Assembly: GCA_013115125.1 (NCBI GenBank)
Contig: JABANN010000075.1
Location: 1-64,000 of the forward strand
DNA: 64,000 bases
Reading direction: 5' to 3'
Source of the DNA: Perkinsus olseni
Lineage: Eukaryota > Perkinsozoa > Perkinsida
Part shown: piece by piece, positions 1 through 10,591 of the stretch
Layout: the number at the start of each line of letters is the position of its first letter
Position numbering within the stretch: the first letter of the stretch is position 1
The notes under the pieces: model-generated
What the model was told of the DNA's origin: nothing
What the model saw: only the letters and a program-made list of their open reading frames with translations
Database searches by the model: none
Made by a program: the position numbers and the translations under genes

Positions 1-272
1 GGTTTTGACCGGTTGATAGTCCGGCACATCGCAGCCTCCGGCTGCGCCTTGTCTTCCTATCAACCTTGCACAATATCTTTTTCGTGCAATTTTTAGTAAT
101 GCACGACACTGCGATCAACAATTTGCAAATTGGTGAACTATCGAGTAGGGGGGTTGAGAAATCAACGCTTGCTCTCGCGGTCTCACCGAACGTGAGCACA
201 ACTGTCTCTCATCAGGTGACTCCGCACAATCCGCACAACTCTTGCAGTTGCCATGTTTTCACGGCAGGAGTG
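1..272. other. window edge, no gene resolved; nested inverted repeat
   Basis: No convincing coding sequence upstream of the transporter start codon at 273. The first 65 bases hold a nested inverted repeat: GGTTGATAG (11-19) pairs with CTATCAACC (57-65), and inside it GCAGCC pairs with GGCTGC. About 20 bases further on, GTGCA and TGCAC flank the T-rich stretch ATTTTTAG. It could be a structured RNA or simply upstream sequence; I cannot decide. Confidence 0.3.
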
Positions 273-1682
273 ATGAGGATAGAGTTACTATTACTATGGC
301 CCTTCATAGCAGTGTTTGGCGGATGTATTGTGTCTATGATACTGATGGAGTATGTGCTGAAGCTCGATAAAGGTGCTGGTAACCTCCTTACTGTCACTGA
401 GGTCATAACAACCCTCAACCAGAGCTTCACTGGGACAAGCCTCTCTAGTTAGGATTCGTTACCGCACAACAGCTGCTGTTCAAAAGAGATATACCGAATA
501 AAACGGGAAATAAAAGGTTATTACCGTGGCGGCATCACGCCATACATGCTGGTACACCTTTGCTGGTGCTGTCGCTTCTGTGATGATGATAGTCCTCAGG
601 TTTATGGTTGTCCATGACGATACTTGTCAACGTTGTATTCGATTTCAATATAGCCGTACCAATCCATACGCTATTCCGGTACTACTAGAGTAGCCGCACC
701 ACGTTGTAGCGACATACTGTGATGCATAGTGGATAGGTCGTGCAACATAGTATCATCTGTTGTGGTTGGATACTACTTCTTCAACACGCTTTACACCAAG
801 GCAGAGATATTCGCCACCTACATGATAACCTTAGGTTGGTATTGTCATAGTAGAGGGGAACTCGACAACAGTCGCAGGTATATTCTTGGGGTCAATCGGT
901 GACATGAAGACCATCACATCCAACTGTTGTACTGGCCCACCATGGGAGAGTGCTGATGGGGAGACAGCAGCCACAAGGTGGAGTATAGGTATAGGTATCC
1001 TCACTGCTGTACTGTTCATACAGGCATTCCTCGGCCATATACAGGATCGGTAGGGACTCTTCATCATCGAGAGCAGCCATGAGTACCCCTTATAGGTACT
1101 ATAGGATGTACTCAAGCAGTAATGTATCAAGGAAAGCATTAGCGGATGAGTTCATGCTATATTCCCACATAGCGGGCCTGCTACCCATGGCGTTCCTCAG
1201 CAACAATCTCAAGCAGGTTAGTGTTCCTTATGATACACTCAGGCAGAACTGGCCCGCCCCTTAGCACTGGGACATCTTGGTAGCGACACCTCCAGCCTTT
1301 ACGTTCTTTAACATACAACTACCGATAGGCATTCTCATGGTCCTACACAGCTCTTCAACGCTATCCTCTGATGCAATGCTCAGGTCCTCCTCAACAACAT
1401 CACCCAGTCTGTATGCATATCAGGCGTGTTCGCTCTCTCCGCCAGGTGCTCACCGTTAACCGTGAATATAACCCTGTCCGCCCGGAAGTTCCTCACTGTT
1501 ATGGTAGTGCTGTCTGGTATCGCTACTCTAGTCGCCAAGTACAGGTATCTATCTATTGGTTTTCCAACCCGTGGACATGGATGCATTCAATAGCATTGGT
1601 TTTGGTATTCGGCGGAGTGGGCTTGTATGCCTCTGTAAGGAGGGATGGCAGAAGTGGCGCCGAGAAGTCACGCGGTAATTGA
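273..1682 (+). CDS. UAA-family nucleotide-sugar transporter (SLC35B4-like)
   Basis: Multi-pass Golgi/ER transporter expected to exchange a UDP-sugar (UDP-xylose or UDP-GlcNAc in SLC35B4) for UMP. Exon 1 from the ATG at 273 encodes AVFGGCIVSMILMEYVLK followed by GAGNLLTVTE, matching the first helix and loop of the family. Splicing a 47-nt intron gives LGFVTAQQLLFKRDIPNK (from about 451). Another short intron leads to MTILVNVVFDFNIAVP and IHTLFR, the family's NY-LNFNISMPLHMIFRSG region. Later exons give VGYYFFNT, a helix GIGILTAVLFIQAFLG, the loop RKALADEFMLYSHIAGLLPM (about 1132-1190), and the C-terminal helices with QSVCISGVFALS and LTVNITLSARKFLT, ending WFSNPWTWMHSIALVLVFGG. At least seven exons. 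Substrate cannot be read from sequence. Family is secure; internal borders between 670 and 1480 are approximate. Confidence 0.85.
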
Positions 1683-1802
1683 TGTGCGTAACATGTTAGT
1701 GAATATACTGTATTTCTGTAACTATTCAACCTACTGCGTTCGATATCGTAAGTCCCTCTCCAACCAATAGTAACAAAACCATCAATCTTAGTCTGAAACT
1801 TG

Positions 1803-4368
1803 TTAGCCGGAAACGTGTTGTGAATTACTGGTGCTATCTCCATCCTCCACCTGGGACAAAGCAGTAGCTAGGTACTTCCTCTGTTTGCCTTCTGCAGCCA
1901 CGAAATCTTGTTCGCTGATACGTAGCACTCGCCAACCTTGCCTTTCGAGTAACCTGAAGTAGAGAAGAGATGATCTCTGTCTCCACGTTGCTGTCGTACC
2001 TCTTCTTGACCCTAGCCGATGCATCAATAAAGGTCTGTTGAGTGGACACGTCGTAGACACTATGGAATGCTCTACCATCGACCTCAACGGCTATCTTCCT
2101 ACTAGGGCTAGCGATATCTATCGATATACCCCAGGGAGGGAGTAGATACTCCTGTCGCCAATCCCCCCGCGGCAGTTGTGAATGAACACTTCTTTGTAGT
2201 GATGAGGGTTGTAGTGAATATGATGATGCATCCGTTAACCAAGAGCGTACCTTCAGCACCCACGCAGGAGGAGGAGGAGGAGGAGGAGTACCGATGCCTT
2301 CCTCTACATCATGCCGTAATACCCAGGCCCAATACAGCTGTGTTAGTCCCATATCACTGAAGGATTGACTATCGGCTAGCCTTTGGCGTAGCACCTGGCT
2401 GACTGTAAGGTCTGCTGCCTGTGCCTCTACGTAATCACTCTCCTTGTCCCAGAGATAGCTGCACTTGGGCGGAGGTAGATCGAGCACAGCCGTAGCCCAC
2501 TCAATAGTGGTTAGTTTATCAATACCCAGTCCAGTATCATCACCATCGGAGGTGTAGTCATAGGACCTCACTACTGCATCACATCGCGTAGCGTACTCTA
2601 TCATGCGCCGGTCGTGTGGTACGCCCCAAGTTGCCAATACCCATAGTAGCTGTCCACATTGATCAGGAGTCCAAGAGGAGATAGGCCGACGTAGTATAGC
2701 CTCTAACAGAGACGGATGGTAGAACTTAGCACCAGCAGCTGCCCGAGTGAGGGTTATGACGTGTCTATTAGCGAACCTATCGCCATAGCGATCAGCAATC
2801 CTAGCCATGTCTTGGACACTGTTGGGCTCCATCCCCCTCATCCTCCAGAGTGCCCATGCCACAGTGGCTGCATGCTGGCTGGTCATCTCATCATACCGAC
2901 TAGTTGTGAAGTAGGATAGCAATTCCCGCACTCGGGAGGATACCGAGTCGGAGGCGTAATCGTGTGTAGCATAAGCCCATGCTATATTAGCGATCGACTG
3001 CCTGTACTCACTTGATGACACTCTACCAGGGGTCTTTAGAATCTCCTGTAACGAGGCCTTATCGAAGAGCCCTCGGCAGTCGTCAATCCTTGTGGCGCCG
3101 AACGCCCAGAGGACATTGGCTACCTGTCGTAGTGAGAATACATGCAGGAGGCTCTCCACTTGAGGTTGTAAATGGACAACAGCTTGGAGTATTCGGTCCC
3201 GTAAGTAACTACTGGATGTCTCATACAACTTCCCCATAGACCATAGGACCAGAGAGAGCTCGAAGGGGCTCAAACGAGATGCATCAGCATTCCTCAATGA
3301 CTCGGAAATAACCCTACACACAAGGTCATTGGCACTGCTATCCGGTTGGAAGTTGGCCAATGACCATAGGGCCATGGTAGTGTTCTGCGGGTCTATTTCG
3401 TAATCACCCTCGTGTATACCACATATCACCTTACTCGATATCATTATCAGCTTGTCAATATCGGAGACTGGTCCGAGCTTGGAGAGTGTAGCAGAGCCCC
3501 AGAGCAGCAGGATAACATCCTTCAGGGTGAGAGGCACCCCCTTGTTGACATGCAGATCCATCGTGTGAGCCAAGCCTTGACGATATAGGTTCTGCATCAC
3601 CGGGTCCCCGACGTCTACTTTGATAGCCGCCCACATCGCCTTGACGACCGGTGGTGTTTTATCAACCAAGTTGATGCTAGATGCACAGTGTTCGGCCACT
3701 AAGGATAGGGGCACTCGGTAGGGTGATCGCTCCTGAAGGTTCACATGAAGTGTGGCTAAGGACCACATAGTAGCAGTGAGAGCAGGAGGGCTCATAGATT
3801 GCAATGGTGCTACAACCTGACGACAGCAGCCGTGATGGGAGCTGGCGTCCAGCGAGGATTCACTACTACCATAGTCTTAGAGAGTACTTGATGGAAGGTA
3901 ATGTCATCAGGGCTACATCGAGCTACTGCATGGCAGAGCCTTCCTAAGCCCTCCCTCACAGTAGGCGCATGCAGGAAGCCATTCTGTTGGCTGAGAGACG
4001 ACCGCGGCAGTGGTAGTGTCCAGTCCAGCACGTGGGTAGGATCTTACAATTTCCCCAATGCTCTCTCCACCCATTGCCAATGGTCCTCCTGGAGCTTGGG
4101 AACTTTATCATCAGTCAATCGAGCCAGTCTATCTATATACTCGGCATGACACCTTATATCGAAGGATCGTTTATGGGTGGTGTAGATCTCTCGGAGCTCA
4201 CCTGCGGGACTCACAGCAAGAGCGTCAGTTAGAGTGAAGGACTCGAGGACTGTGCTCACCTGCAGAACCACAGCTTTTCAGTATTTGATACACTTCTGCT
4301 GGGGTGGGGCGGGCTCGTACCAGCGCAGAAGCCGACGATGAGGCATGTTGAGTTGTTACTGGGACCAT
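1803..4368 (-). CDS. RAP-domain organellar RNA-binding protein (first copy)
   Basis: Predicted 777-residue protein of the RAP/heptatricopeptide-repeat class, which handles mitochondrial or plastid RNA in alveolates. Five exons join in frame: 4368-4260, 4201-4048, 3990-3888, 3816-2000 and 1953-1803, with GT-AG introns of 58, 57, 71 and 46 nt. The middle is made of helical repeats with the recurrent ATMWSLATLH / IANIAWAYAT / VANVLWAFGATR signature. The C-terminal RAP domain reads ISIDIASPSRKIAVEVDGRA, then across the last intron RVKKRLLERQGWRVLRISEQ. A run of seven prolines (GGA/GAG repeat on the plus strand near 2265-2288) links the repeats to the RAP domain. The start MVPVTTQHASSSASALVRAR follows no clear cleavable signal. 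Apparent stops in the long open frame lie inside the introns, so the gene looks intact. Confidence 0.9.
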
Positions 4369-4499
4369 GCGCTGGTATTAAAAAACTGGAGCAGTACCCG
4401 AATAAGCAATAAATCGAACGAGCCGCCGGGAAGGAGAGGTGACTATGCTGTAGCAGCTAAGGATGTGCCAATCAGGGTGACGGATCTATCGATATTTGG

Positions 4500-4919
4500 C
4501 TAACCGAGGCTCAGAGTTCATACTCCTCAGACACTTGAGGATTGACAGCTGTTAGTGCGGTGGTGACGAATCTGCCTGCCCCATCTGGAGAAGTGGGCTT
4601 CCCCGATGGCAAGAATTACCATACCTATCAAGGCGACATGCTTCTCAGCTCGGACGAGCAACCGGAAGCATGCCGATGACGTAAGAGTTCCGACTAGCAT
4701 CATACCAGCGATAGCACACCAGCAAACTAGTCCACAGGTAGTAGTGTGTGCCACTCACAAGGTCGGCAACCGAAGGGACAATATGGTAGCCTCATCGTCA
4801 AGCCGATGCCTCTCAAACATGAGGGAGACAAAGCTTGACTCGGGTATGATGGTCTATGTTGAGGACTCCCCCGAGATTCACTTGTGGTGCATTGTGACGA
4901 CCACAGGAGTGAGCCATAA
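4500..4919 (-). other. exon-like segments downstream of the G-patch gene, unresolved
   Basis: Two incompatible minus-strand readings exist. One open frame (4527-4754) would give a hydrophobic segment, GLVCWCAIAGMMLVGTLTSS, resembling a single membrane helix. An alternative uses an acceptor near 4860 and a 44-nt intron near 4720-4765 and gives a hydrophilic stretch, FERHRLDDEATILSLRLPTF, ending at a stop near 4645. The splice phase fits the second better. Neither has a convincing start codon. It may be an extra 3' part of the neighbouring G-patch gene or a separate small gene. Confidence 0.25.
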
Positions 4920-6925
4920 TCATCGATAAATATACGCCTCAACTCGGGAGTATGCCGAGCTATGAGGAGCCCAGAACCCTGAACAGAGTCAGTTCAGAGG
5001 CCGAGATAATGGCTGCTGATGATGATGTTGGGAAGGTGAGTATAACGGTATGCAGCCTACCAGCGTCCGTTACAATGCGACAACAACAAGAGACATCGAT
5101 AAACTGGTAGAAAGCAGGTACGTTAAATGATGGTCGTATGTTGATAATGATACGCATTGAGGAGGTTGTCCAAGATGGCAGACCTCCTATCGGCGGCTGA
5201 TGCTCTGAACTCCATAAAGATGTCCTTGACGGTCTGTATACGGTTCTTTGTTCCCTTCAACATCACACTCCTTTGACCTGCCTGGGACGTGGACGATATC
5301 TGACGCGTTGTCGATACTCGATGGGACTAAGATCATCATGATCTGATCATGGGAATAAATCCTCACTTTAATATCGACTATCTCGGTTGCAGCCTTAATC
5401 TCCTCTAACCGTCTAGTAACCACTTGGGATACTTTCTCCGGTATCTTTACCAAGTTGCTCACTACGGGCTCACTATCCTCAGGGTCTATTGTCTGATAAC
5501 AACATCATAGTTATCACCCAGAGGTTTACGCAGGAAGGCAAGTAGTTCTACCACGTACCTGGCCATGGACAAAGTGGCCCTGACTGCCACTACTCTCTGC
5601 TGGATGCTGTGATACCATCGACCCAATAACGGCAGCAGGAGCTCCGTCTAGAGAGGTCCCGATACCACCTGATGGATGGTGTACCGCCCCGCAGCGGCTA
5701 CTGCTGCTACACCGCCTGACCTTTCCCTTTATGAGCTCGAGGTTGGTAAGCCTCCACTTTCCGTAGCCACTCCTCATTCTCCACTGCTGCTGCATCCTCC
5801 TGTTGCTGCATCCTAGCTCTACCCCTCGACGACCCAAAACCGTACTCTTCCCTATGGCATTATTACCCATACTCATCCTCCGCATGTTAATACTACCAGA
5901 GATCACGGATGCCCTGGGGTGTGAGACATCTCGGTATGATATCCTCTCTTATGAACTCAGCAGCGGAGGACACTGTACTTGACGATACACTGTGTCCTTC
6001 AATCGGCACCACGACGAGAGTACCAGCAACTCTATGATAGAAAGGCTCCGAGAGAACCGTGAAGTTACTCTCTGTGTTACCCTAGATCGAAGAAGGCCTT
6101 GCAGTCATACTCGTCCTCTAGTCGAGCTTCAAAGCGACATGCCTTGGAGTCCAGCAGTCTCATCATAGTGGGCATAATGTAGTGGGCCTGATAGTAGCAG
6201 GTAATAGTGCTTGCGGGATTTGTGGTATGGCGACTATCAACGCTACTACATTATCACCAAGATTTATCATGACTGGCGCCGCTGCCGTAGCGGAGGCACT
6301 CTTCTCGAGTACATCACGGGGTTGGAATGGATCACCGAAGGGGTTGTCAGCAGTAGGGATGACTGCCTGATAATAAAGCCACCTTCACTGAGCGGGAGGA
6401 GGGGTATGCACTGACCTTCGATGTTGCTGTAAGATGTCTGTCCGTTGTACTGACCCCACTCTGCTGCTGCTGCTGCTGAGCTATCCTCAACGCAGCAGCA
6501 GCGGCCTCCGCAATAGCCGTTCCCACGATATCGCTACTTTGCCCCCCTTGTCGTAAGCTATCTAGAAGCATTCTACGTACAATGCTGTACATATTTGTTC
6601 ACTACCACCCTCCGTCCGTTGCCGTTTCCACTGCAAACCCTCCTCACCACTACTCTCACTAGGACTAGGAGCACTAACACTACTACGACTGGAATGCTGT
6701 TGTTTACGACTGATTCCCAGCGGCTCTATCCTTGCGTGTGTGCCAGCCTTCTGTTTAACCTGACATAGATGCATGTATACCTCGGTCGTGTAGGGCTGCT
6801 AGCTGTACATGCAGTGGGGCCCTCATTCCTTGTTCTTGTCTGCCTAGGCCGCTCCCCGGCTGCCACCCCATCTTCTCCAGTAACGCTCTACCCTTATTCA
6901 GCTTGGAGTTAGTCGCATTGGCCAT
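4920..6925 (-). CDS. G-patch domain protein, probable RNA-processing factor
   Basis: The start at 6925 gives MANATNSKLNKGRALLEKMG then WQPGSGLGRQEQGMRAPLHV: a G-patch motif (aromatic-x-x-G-x-G-x-G) used to bind and activate DEAH RNA helicases. A short intron leads to VKQKAGTHARIEPLGISRK, a Ser-rich linker and a Gln run. Further exons give VIPTADNPFGDPFQPRDVLE, AHYIMPTMMRLLDSKACRFE, AGTLVVVPIEGHSVSSS, a charged EEYGFGSSRGRARMQQQEDA segment, and near 5380-5490 PEDSEPVVSNLVKIPEKVSQ then VVTRRLEEIKAATEI, whose IPEKVSQVVTRRLEEIK pattern faintly resembles a KH fold. The last exons read FIDVSCCCRIVTDA and, after an 82-nt intron, GFWAPHSSAYSRVEAYIYR and stop at 4920. At least nine exons, borders approximate. 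The G-patch is secure; the exact target and the 3' end are not. Confidence 0.6.
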
Positions 6926-7447
6926 TGGAAATGGTAGTACTAGAAGCCACTATGTCGCTATCAGGTGAGCACTGTTCTAGCAGGGTAACGCGATGGAACT
7001 GCGAGGATCGATACTGCTAGAGAAGTGCTGAACACAACCCCATGCCTTGTGCCCCTTCCAACAGCTTGAACCTCCGAAGAGAGTGCCGGGTAGTGAGGTA
7101 TGCTCTACTGAGGTGGTCTATAAAAACCATTGCGAGCATAGCCCCACTACTCTCTGACAATGAAGTTATGCTTCACAGGTGTCTCTTCAGTGGCATGCAG
7201 CCCCACGGGCTGTGGGCCACAGTTAAACCAGAGAAGGTTCCCCCAAACTTTCCCCCCAACCCGAGTAGTAGTTACAACCACTCCTGACGGCCCAAACTGA
7301 ACTCAAACACACAAAGGACCAAATTGATGAGCATGCACAACAACAAATGACTACCGAGGCCAAAGCTTCGGTGAGAACAACCATAACAACTAAATAACAA
7401 CTGCATGCATATACCACTACCCTACTCTAGGAGAATGATAATGATGC

Positions 7448-8164
7448 TCAAAGGAGTACAAAATCGTCCTCTCCAGCATGACTACGCTCTACGTGGATGA
7501 AGGGGGGTGATGCCTCAACAACAAGAGGGAGATTACCACCCTCGAGGAGGGTCCAGTCTCCCTCGATGTCCCCTTCAACCATGCTAATACGATTATCGTC
7601 CACCTCCTGAATAAGAGTATCGGCAGGGGATGCCGATGGCTCAACCATGACAAGAGGCTCATCATCAGCGTCCAACGATGAATGTGATGAGAATGATGAG
7701 GATCTTGCAGTAGTGGAGTGGGTAGATACTACTGGGGCTGCCACCAGTGATCCCCAATCGACAAGTATGTCATGATGGTTCATTATACCAACGTCCGGCC
7801 CATCATGCTTGGACGCGTCCTGACGATGTAGGAGGATTGTATCCTCAACGCAGGAGGGAATGAGAGGATTATGGTTGTTGTTGCCGCCGTACGGAGAGAG
7901 TGCATCATCATCGTCCTCAGTATAGATGCCTAGGGGCCTCTTCCTTCTCCTCACGCCATTCAGAATGCCGTTGAGGGTATCCATACTACGACGTCCATTA
8001 TAGCGTGGCTTACTGTCAGTCACGGACGAGAAGTTATGCTGTATGAACTCCTTCAATATCGGAGTAATAACTGCATCATAGCACTCAATCATGCCCAGGG
8101 CTCCAGCCCCGCTCCTCGTAGCCTTACTACAGTCTATCCTGGGCACGAAGGGGTCATCGGCCAT
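7448..8164 (-). CDS. acidic hypothetical protein, single exon
   Basis: A 238-residue frame without introns, starting MADDPFVPRIDCSKATRSGA and ending HVERSHAGEDDFVLL. The N-terminal 60 residues look folded (MIECYDAVITPILKEFIQHN). The rest is disordered: a basic patch GVRRRKRPLGIYTEDDDD, Ser-rich SSSFSSHSSLDADDE, and an acidic tail with EGDIEGDWTLLEGG. No family recognised. The long open frame, sensible start and lack of a competing plus-strand reading support it as real. It lies between the G-patch gene and the MITE. Basic then acidic stretches would fit a regulatory or nuclear protein, but that is inference only. Confidence 0.5.
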   Translation of the reverse strand: MADDPFVPRIDCSKATRSGAGALGMIECYDAVITPILKEFIQHNFSSVTDSKPRYNGRRSMDTLNGILNGVRRRKRPLGIYTEDDDDALSPYGGNNNHNPLIPSCVEDTILLHRQDASKHDGPDVGIMNHHDILVDWGSLVAAPVVSTHSTTARSSSFSSHSSLDADDEPLVMVEPSASPADTLIQEVDDNRISMVEGDIEGDWTLLEGGNLPLVVEASPPFIHVERSHAGEDDFVLL

Positions 8165-8386
8165 CACACAAGGGGACGAAGAAGAAGAAGGCTGACTACC
8201 AATCTCACTCTCATCGTGAGCGAACCACCTGAAATGAACTTTGTAGAGCGCAGACCGAGTGACAAGGACTTACAGAGGGAAGGCTGTAGTAGTAGGCACC
8301 ATCGAGGGGTAAGAGTGGCAGGAGGGATGAATCCAGAGGTTACGGTAAATAACGAGCTGTGGAGGAGATCAGTAAGCGCACCCCTA

Positions 8387-8692
8387 AAGGGTGTTTCAAA
8401 ACCTCGTGAGCACCTTTGAGTATGCATAAGTCAGTGTCCCGCAAGAGTTTCGAGTAAATTTTTTTGTGGCTTATGGCCAGGATTCCCATCAATCGGCACG
8501 CCGAATCTCGTCGAACTACGTGGCTGGCGACGAAAGATATGGCAATTCAACGCGCTCTCGGAGGCGACTGGCTCAGACGACTTTCGATTCGCTCAGCCAC
8601 TGTTTCTCAGCGTGCTGAGTTGCAATATGCCGTGCCATTTCGGCCGTGAGTGCACGTAGCCAAAAGTGCTCACGAGGTTCTGAAACACCCTT
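8387..8692. mobile_element. 306-bp MITE, Tc1/mariner-type (TA target duplication)
   Basis: Terminal inverted repeats face each other: AAGGGTGTTTCAAAACCTCG at the left end and, as reverse complement, AAGGGTGTTTCAGAACCTCG at the right. With the following TGAGCAC the match is 26 of 27, decaying over the next 20 or so bases. Both ends are flanked by TA (8385-8386 and 8693-8694), the target duplication of the IS630/Tc1/mariner superfamily. The interior has no transposase-like frame; the 61-codon frame at 8464-8649 resembles nothing. It sits between the ends of two minus-strand genes. One mismatch in the TIRs suggests a fairly young copy. Non-autonomous; the mobilising transposase is not in this window. 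Confidence 0.82.
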
Positions 8693-8738
8693 TATTACCT
8701 TCCCAATCACAACACAACACTCCAGTCGAAAGGTCGTG

Positions 8739-9960
8739 CTACCGCCGCCGTTCTTTAGCCTTCCTCGCCATAAGCATCCGTACAGACTGTTCTACTACAT
8801 GACTACTCCTATCGGATGATGATGATGATGATGAGGACGATGATAAGCCTCCTCTCTTCTTCTTCCTCCGCCCACCGAATATGGGCTCTGATAGCTTCTT
8901 GGCTTTAGTTATGGCAGTATTAACATGATGTGGGTTGGTCTTGAACATACCGGCCCTCCTCAATCTTGCTGCTTCCCGAGTATCCTCTTCATCGACATCA
9001 GCTAGCATCATACCTCAAATTCAACCACAAGTAACCGACGCCGCCCCTAAAACACCAACCACATTACCAAAGTTATGTTTCTTTTCTCGTCTCCTCTTTT
9101 CCTCCTCTATTATTTTACTCTCCTCTCGGAATCTCTTTCTCACTACACGACTTGCTGTGTAATCATCACCATGCAGTTCATCTTCTCTCCGTATAAGAGC
9201 CCTCAACCCTACACATACCATCATCACCGCTACCGTGATCACCAATTAATACCATCTTTCTGAGTTTTCACACGCCCTTCATCCGTGACAGTCTTCTCCA
9301 ATTTAAACATAGGGTCATTCTCCATATCCCGCCGCGTCTCTGGGTCAATGACCTCAATACTACCTACACCACCGATCATCATCAACAGACGAGGATTCTC
9401 TCATGTATTACCAGCACTCTTCGGGTCCCATTCCATAGCACATTTGGTGCAGCCGGACTCCAATGAGTATCCCGCATGCTCAGGATCGGTTCGAATAACG
9501 AACGGGTTCTCACACTTTTTACAGAGGAAGGTGAACTCGTAAATTGGTGTGGTGTAGTACGAACCGACTTTCTTCTTCCGTGCATTGAATCTTACACCCT
9601 GAGACACCAACCATCCGTAATCCTCCGTGAGAACAGCCTCCACCAACCTGAGCGGTCCTTTGAAGACACTTATCGCATCGGACGTGGAAAGGCATCTCGA
9701 AGCGTATGATGATGATACCCTCGGATATATACCTACATCATGGGAGTATGTCCGAACAAGTAGAACAGACGGTGTAGTACTTGGCCCTTTTCCCCAACGT
9801 ATGCGCCTTGTTAATCTTATTAATGGTACCATGACGTTCTTCATAACTGAATAACAGCAACAAGCCTTGATAACGGGTGATGGTATGATGATACCTACTC
9901 GGGTGGAAAGTAGAAGTTATCGGCACGCGTTGCCTTGATAGCTAGGCCAGACTGTGACAT
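8739..9960 (-). CDS. YJU2B: YJU2B/CCDC130-like (Cwf16 family) splicing factor
   Basis: Spliceosome-associated protein of the Yju2/Cwf16 family. The start at 9960 gives MSQSGLAIKATRADNFYFPP, then across a 5' intron DYEERHGTINKINKAHTLGK. The next exon reads EGIIIIRFEMPFHVRCDKCL, and another GVRFNARKKKVGSYYTTPIY then EFTFLCKKCENPFVIRTDPE. These are the family hallmarks: two CxxC pairs forming a zinc site and the YNAEKKKVGNYYTTPI signature. Further exons give SIEVIDPETRRDMENDPMFK, GLRALIRREDELHGDDYTAS, a charged coiled coil (RKRFREESKIIEEEKRRREK), and ADVDEEDTREAARLRRAGMF. The tail holds RRKKKRGG, a Ser run and KAKERRR. Introns are about 45-70 nt. Length and domain order match family members. Phase checks were clean at six junctions. 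Confidence 0.9.
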
Positions 9961-10591
9961 TGCTGACGATGATTAAAGGGGTTGTCAACTGTAATGTACT
10001 CATGTGAGGCACTTGGACTCGGCCTACGAGCAGCTGCCTTCTCCCACGTCATGGGATGAAAATGCTGAGGGGCTCCTCCTCAGCAAGTGAACGGATGCGA
10101 CTTCAATTGCGATAATCAGAGGCTAACAAGGTGATGGAACACAAATTCAGTAAGACGCTCATGGGGGCCACCGTTACACAGACCGTTGTGACAATTCGGC
10201 ATCAATTTCTACCCCTCATCGCCAGTCGCAGAGAACTCGCACTTCATCACGCAAAGCTCCATCCCACTAGTTTTCCAACACAGGTAGAATCTCATGGATT
10301 GCACAGACCTCAGTCGGCCAAGACTCATTCCACCATTGCGCACTCGCAAAAATTCGTAGTTTCCAAACACGTTTCGCCGGCTCAAAGATTCAGATTACTG
10401 GGCGCGCGCTACTTTGAAAAACAATCCTGCGTCGAGCATGATTCTCCTTCGGGAGCGGTAATGAGACGAGCCGGAGTTGTGCGTTCGCGTTGAGGGAGCT
10501 GGTAATGGAACTTGTGTCATTCCCATGCCTATGATCTGGTTTGACTCTCGTAATTCTCTAGTTTATAACATTTCCATCGTATCCCTTACGA
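9961..10591. other. intergenic, no gene seen
   Basis: Divergent promoter space between YJU2B (-) and arginase (+). The 120-codon plus frame at 10131-10493 looks like chance: basic, low-order composition and no family. A small hairpin, TGCTGAGG (10063-10070) with CCTCAGCA (10078-10085), is the only structure noticed. Confidence 0.4.

Noticed and set aside
3810-4047. In-frame stops in the 5' part of the first RAP gene, suggesting a pseudogene
   Set aside because: Each stop lies inside a 57-71 nt GT-AG interval whose removal restores frame and family-like sequence.
4527-4754. Single-helix membrane protein on the minus strand
   Set aside because: A competing splice-consistent reading gives a hydrophilic exon and no start codon supports the hydrophobic frame; left unresolved.
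8464-8649. 61-codon frame inside the MITE as a transposase remnant
   Set aside because: No DDE or helix-turn-helix features and composition is random-like.
10131-10493. 120-codon plus-strand frame upstream of arginase
   Set aside because: No motif, no splice partners, and the arginase start at 10592 is well defined.
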